Shown here piece by piece: positions 5,881-8,045 of a stretch of 8,045 nucleotides of DNA. This DNA is from Betaproteobacteria bacterium RIFCSPLOWO2_02_FULL_68_150. GTDB taxonomy: Bacteria > Pseudomonadota > Gammaproteobacteria > Burkholderiales > SG8-39. How positions within the stretch are numbered: position 1 is the first letter of the stretch; each line of letters starts with the position of its first letter. The position numbers and the translations under genes are program-made. A model generated the notes under the pieces. It was not told the DNA's origin. It worked only from the letters and a program-made list of their open reading frames with translations, and made no database searches. Location: contig MERE01000034.1 of NCBI GenBank assembly GCA_001771975.1, positions 1 through 8,045 on the forward strand. The letters are read 5' to 3'.

Positions 5881-6246
5881 TCAGGGAGCCCTCTCCCTGC
5901 CCTTGGAATCGGCCGCGAAGTCGAGGTAGATGCCGGCGTTGCCGACCAGCGGGATCTCCTTGCGGTAGGCAAAGCCGATCACGACCTCGCCGCCTTCCTT
6001 GGTGATCTCGAGATCGGAGGACTTGATCGTGGTGACGTCGTCGATCCCGGACTTGAGGTCGAACGACTTGCGGATGTCGTCGACCGAGGTGCGGCCTTCG
6101 TTGGCGATTACGGTGATCAGCTTCTTGGCGGCGAAGAACTCGAGGTACGGCGGCGCCACCTTCATGGCGAGCACCGCGACCAGCACGAGGAGGATCGCGC
6201 CGACGATCAGTCCGCTCAGCGACAGTCCGCGTTGTTGTTTGCGCAT
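5881..6246 (-). CDS. DUF4845-type small membrane protein with pilin-like N-terminus
   Basis: Function unknown. The 121-residue product has a short basic head (MRKQQR), then GLSLSGLIVGAILLVLVAVLAMKV, a single hydrophobic segment at about 8-30, and a polar C-terminal domain (about 31-121) probably outside the inner membrane. Length, layout and position between lepB and rnc match the DUF4845 family found at this locus in many beta- and gammaproteobacteria. The head resembles a type IV prepilin (basic leader, Gly, hydrophobic helix), but the Glu normally at mature position 5 is replaced by Gly (G-L-S-L-S-G), so it is pilin-like at most. The ATG at 6246 is preferred over an in-frame ATG at 6264 because AGGGAG sits 8 nt before it, while the upstream ATG would place that site inside the coding region. 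It begins 25 nt after the lepB stop, next to a signal peptidase gene. Family assignment is from memory of its context and layout. Confidence 0.8.
   Translation of the reverse strand: MRKQQRGLSLSGLIVGAILLVLVAVLAMKVAPPYLEFFAAKKLITVIANEGRTSVDDIRKSFDLKSGIDDVTTIKSSDLEITKEGGEVVIGFAYRKEIPLVGNAGIYLDFAADSKGRERAP
5884..5897 (-). other. Small hairpin just upstream of the rnc start
   Basis: On the minus strand, GGGAGAGGGCTCCC folds into a 5-bp GGGAG/CTCCC stem with an AGGG loop. It covers the last codons of the DUF4845 gene and ends 10 nt before the rnc TTG. It holds the only purine-rich Shine-Dalgarno-like bases near that start. The inverted repeat is seen; any effect on translation is inference. Confidence 0.35.
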
Positions 6247-6254
6247 AGGCTGTT

Positions 6255-6260
6255 CTCCCT
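6255..6260 (-). promoter_or_regulatory. Ribosome binding site that decides the DUF4845 start
   Basis: The minus strand reads AGGGAG, separated by 8 nt from the ATG at 6246. This is the best Shine-Dalgarno sequence in the window and favours the 121-residue product over the start at 6264, which has no such site before it. Confidence 0.75.
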
Positions 6261-6271
6261 GCATGGGACGA

Positions 6272-7054
6272 TCACCGGAACAGGCCGAAGCGGCCGAGTT
6301 CGCTGAAATTGAGCCAGATCAGGAAGGCCTTGCCGACGATGTTCTGGTCCGGCACGAACCCCCAGACGCGGCTGTCGCTCGAGTTGTCGCGGTTGTCGCC
6401 CATGACGAAGTAATGGCCCGGCGGCACGCTGCAGCTCAGGCCGTCGATATTGTAGTGGCAATTGGCGGCGTGCGGAAACGAGCGCGCCGGCGGCGCGAAG
6501 CCGGGCGTCTCGTCCTCCACCAGGATCTCGTGCTCGGCGGCACCGAGCCGCTCGACGAAGCGCGGCGAGAACTGCATGCGTTCCCTCGACAGGTAGTCCT
6601 CGATGCGCTGCACCGGCACCGCATCGCCGTTGATCGTCAGGCGGTGGTTGCGGTATTCGATGCGGTCGCCCGGCAGCCCGACCACGCGCTTGATGTAATC
6701 GAGCGACGGATCGACCGGGTAGCGGAATACCATCACGTCGCCGCGCTCGGGCTGCGCGACCTCGATCACCTTGCGGTTCCATACCGGGATGCGAATGCCG
6801 TAGACGTACTTGTTCACCAGGATGAAATCGCCCACCAGCAGCGTCGGGATCATCGAGCCCGAGGGGATCTTGAACGGCTCCAGCAGGAACGAGCGCAGCA
6901 GGAATACGATCAGGATCACCGGAAAAAAACTGATCGAATACTCGACCCACCACGGCTGCTTGCCCTCCCGCCGGCGCGCGAGCCAGCCCGAATCGAGCGC
7001 CCAAACCGCGCCGCTGACCACCAGCAGGGTGAGCAGGAACAGCGCGAAACTCAC
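6272..7054 (-). CDS. lepB: Signal peptidase I LepB
   Basis: LepB is the inner-membrane peptidase that removes signal peptides from exported preproteins by a Ser-Lys dyad. The 260 residues show two N-terminal membrane segments (about 2-20 and 40-58), then the catalytic domain on the periplasmic side. Box B reads PSGSMIPTLLVGDFILVNKY (64-83), in which Ser67, next to Met68, is the expected nucleophile. DYIKRVVGLPGD (119-130) carries the general base Lys122, and GDNRDNSSDSR (219-229) is the conserved C-terminal box. The start is GTG at 7054, overlapping the lepA stop by 4 bp (GTGA); GGAG at 7060-7063 stands 5 nt upstream and the product then starts directly with the first membrane helix. The frame is open further upstream within lepA, but that stretch is basic, low-complexity sequence with no peptidase similarity. 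It lies immediately downstream of lepA, as in E. coli. Confidence 0.97.
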   Translation of the reverse strand: MSFALFLLTLLVVSGAVWALDSGWLARRREGKQPWWVEYSISFFPVILIVFLLRSFLLEPFKIPSGSMIPTLLVGDFILVNKYVYGIRIPVWNRKVIEVAQPERGDVMVFRYPVDPSLDYIKRVVGLPGDRIEYRNHRLTINGDAVPVQRIEDYLSRERMQFSPRFVERLGAAEHEILVEDETPGFAPPARSFPHAANCHYNIDGLSCSVPPGHYFVMGDNRDNSSDSRVWGFVPDQNIVGKAFLIWLNFSELGRFGLFR

Positions 7055-8045
7055 TTGTTCTCCATCTGCAGCACCGCCAGAAACGCCTCCTGGGGAATTT
7101 CGACGGCGCCGACCTGCTTCATGCGGCGTTTGCCCGCCTTCTGCTTTTCCAGCAGCTTCCTCTTGCGCGTGATGTCGCCGCCGTAGCACTTGGCGATCAC
7201 GTTCTTGCGCAGCGCCTTGACGTTCTCGCGGGCCACGATCTGCGCGCCGATGGCGGCCTGGATCGCGACGTCGAACATCTGGCGCGGAATCAGGCCGCGC
7301 AACCGCGTCACCAGATCGCGGCCGCGCTGCTGCGCCGCCGAGCGGTGCGCCAGGCTGGAGAGCGCATCGACGCGCTCGCCGTTGATCAGCACCTCCAGCT
7401 TCACCATGTCGGCGGCGCGGTACGCCTTGAAGTCGTAGTCGAGGGAACCGTAGCCGCGTGTCAGGGACTTGAGGCGGTCGAAGAAATCGAGCACCACTTC
7501 GTTGAGCGGCAGATCGTAGCCCAGCACCACGTGGCGCGCGCTGTAGTGCATGCTGGTCTGCGTGCCGCGCTTGTGCGTGCACAGCGTCATCACCGGGCCG
7601 ACGTACTCCTGCGGCGTGAAAATGCTCACCGCGATCACCGGCTCGCGGATCTCGGCGATGCGCGAAGGGTCGGGCAGCCTGGCGGGGTTGGACACCTGCA
7701 TCACCTCGCCGTCGCGCAGCAGCACCTCGTATACCACGGTGGGCGCCGTCGTGACCAGGTGCTGGCCGTACTCGCGCTCGAGCCGCTCCTGCACGATGTC
7801 CATGTGCAGCAGCCCGAGAAAGCCGCAGCGAAAGCCGTGCCCGAGCGCCTGCGAGACCTCGGGCTCGTAGTGGAAGGAGGCGTCGTTGAGATGCAGCTTC
7901 TCCATCGCCTCGCGCAGCGACTCGTAGTGGTTCGACTCGACCGGATACAGGCCGGCGAACACCGCCGGCTTGATCTCCTTGAACCCGGGCAGCGGCGCGG
8001 CGGCCGGCCGGTCGGCGCGCGTCAGCGTGTCGCCGACCTTCGCCT
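7051..8045 (-). CDS. lepA: Elongation factor 4 (LepA), C-terminal part (runs off the right edge)
   Basis: LepA/EF4 is a ribosome-associated translational GTPase linked to back-translocation, translation fidelity or 30S assembly. The window holds the last 330 residues, a little over half of a protein that is usually about 600 residues; the GTP-binding domain lies beyond the right edge. Visible conserved stretches are KEIKPAVFAGLYPVE at the left of the fragment, FRCGFLGLLHMDIVQERLERE (EF-G domain V-like region begins nearby), EPVIAVSIFTPQEYVGPVM, and RGYGSLDYDF. The LepA-specific C-terminal domain contains RGLIPRQMFDVAIQAAIG, AKCYGGDITRKRKLLEKQKAGKRRMKQ and QEAFLAVLQMENK at the end. The basic KRKLLEKQKAGKRRMK segment is the family's tRNA/rRNA-contacting tail. 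The TGA stop overlaps the lepB GTG. It is the first gene of the visible minus-strand cluster; any promoter lies outside the window. Confidence 0.97.
   Translation of the reverse strand, partial: AKVGDTLTRADRPAAAPLPGFKEIKPAVFAGLYPVESNHYESLREAMEKLHLNDASFHYEPEVSQALGHGFRCGFLGLLHMDIVQERLEREYGQHLVTTAPTVVYEVLLRDGEVMQVSNPARLPDPSRIAEIREPVIAVSIFTPQEYVGPVMTLCTHKRGTQTSMHYSARHVVLGYDLPLNEVVLDFFDRLKSLTRGYGSLDYDFKAYRAADMVKLEVLINGERVDALSSLAHRSAAQQRGRDLVTRLRGLIPRQMFDVAIQAAIGAQIVARENVKALRKNVIAKCYGGDITRKRKLLEKQKAGKRRMKQVGAVEIPQEAFLAVLQMENK
7060..7063 (-). promoter_or_regulatory. Ribosome binding site for lepB within the end of lepA
   Basis: GGAG on the minus strand, 5 nt before the lepB GTG and inside the last codons of lepA. 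It supports choosing the GTG at 7054 as the lepB start. Confidence 0.65.

Noticed and set aside
6923..6929. A seven-base T run (minus strand) in lepB in the arrangement T TTT TTT, a possible -1 slippery site leading into a long alternative frame ending at 6216.
   Set aside because: The bases simply encode Phe-Phe in the second membrane helix; there is no clear stimulatory structure and the alternative frame is compositionally a shadow of lepB.
7055..7582. LepB frame open through the end of lepA, giving a 436-residue product.
   Set aside because: The extension is lepA in another frame; the GTG at 7054 has a good ribosome binding site and begins directly with the first membrane helix.

Overview
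The window is GC-rich (by eye well above 60 %) and almost entirely coding. The gene order and several protein signatures point to a Proteobacterium, most likely a Betaproteobacterium. Read along the minus strand, from the right edge leftwards, it carries lepA-lepB-DUF4845-rnc-era-recO-pdxJ-acpS-nagZ. The lepA-to-acpS core is shared by many beta- and gammaproteobacteria. From memory, nagZ directly after acpS, followed by uvrC, is a betaproteobacterial arrangement. The Era segment 'QTRHADALNRALNRT' and the RNase III segment 'HNERLEFLGD' fit the same group. The genus cannot be named from the sequence.

Layout. At the left edge (1-758, minus) is the N-terminal part of uvrC, starting at GTG. A 57-bp AT-rich divergent promoter region separates it from efp (816-1382, plus), the only plus-strand gene. 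efp converges on nagZ across 45 bp in which no clear intrinsic terminator is visible. From 1428 to the right edge everything is on the minus strand: nagZ, acpS, pdxJ, recO, era, rnc, a small membrane protein of the DUF4845 type, lepB, and the C-terminal half of lepA, which runs off the right edge. No stretch longer than 60 bp lacks a gene.

How the genes fit together. The minus-strand genes look like one transcription unit. Five of the eight junctions are 4-bp ATGA/GTGA stop-start overlaps (lepA/lepB, rnc/era, era/recO, recO/pdxJ, acpS/nagZ). The other three gaps are 25, 7 and 19 nt. The unit combines ribosome and RNA functions (LepA/EF4, RNase III, Era), protein export (LepB), DNA repair (RecO), cofactor synthesis (PdxJ, AcpS) and peptidoglycan recycling (NagZ). 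EF-P and UvrC flank it.

I found no mobile element, CRISPR array, tRNA, rRNA or new multi-gene system. The points most worth a second look are an EF-P with arginine instead of lysine at the tip of the modification loop, in a protein that otherwise resembles lysine-type EF-P; a perfect TATAAT so close to the uvrC GTG that the message could be leaderless; a UUG start for rnc behind a small hairpin; and the pilin-like N-terminus of the DUF4845 protein.
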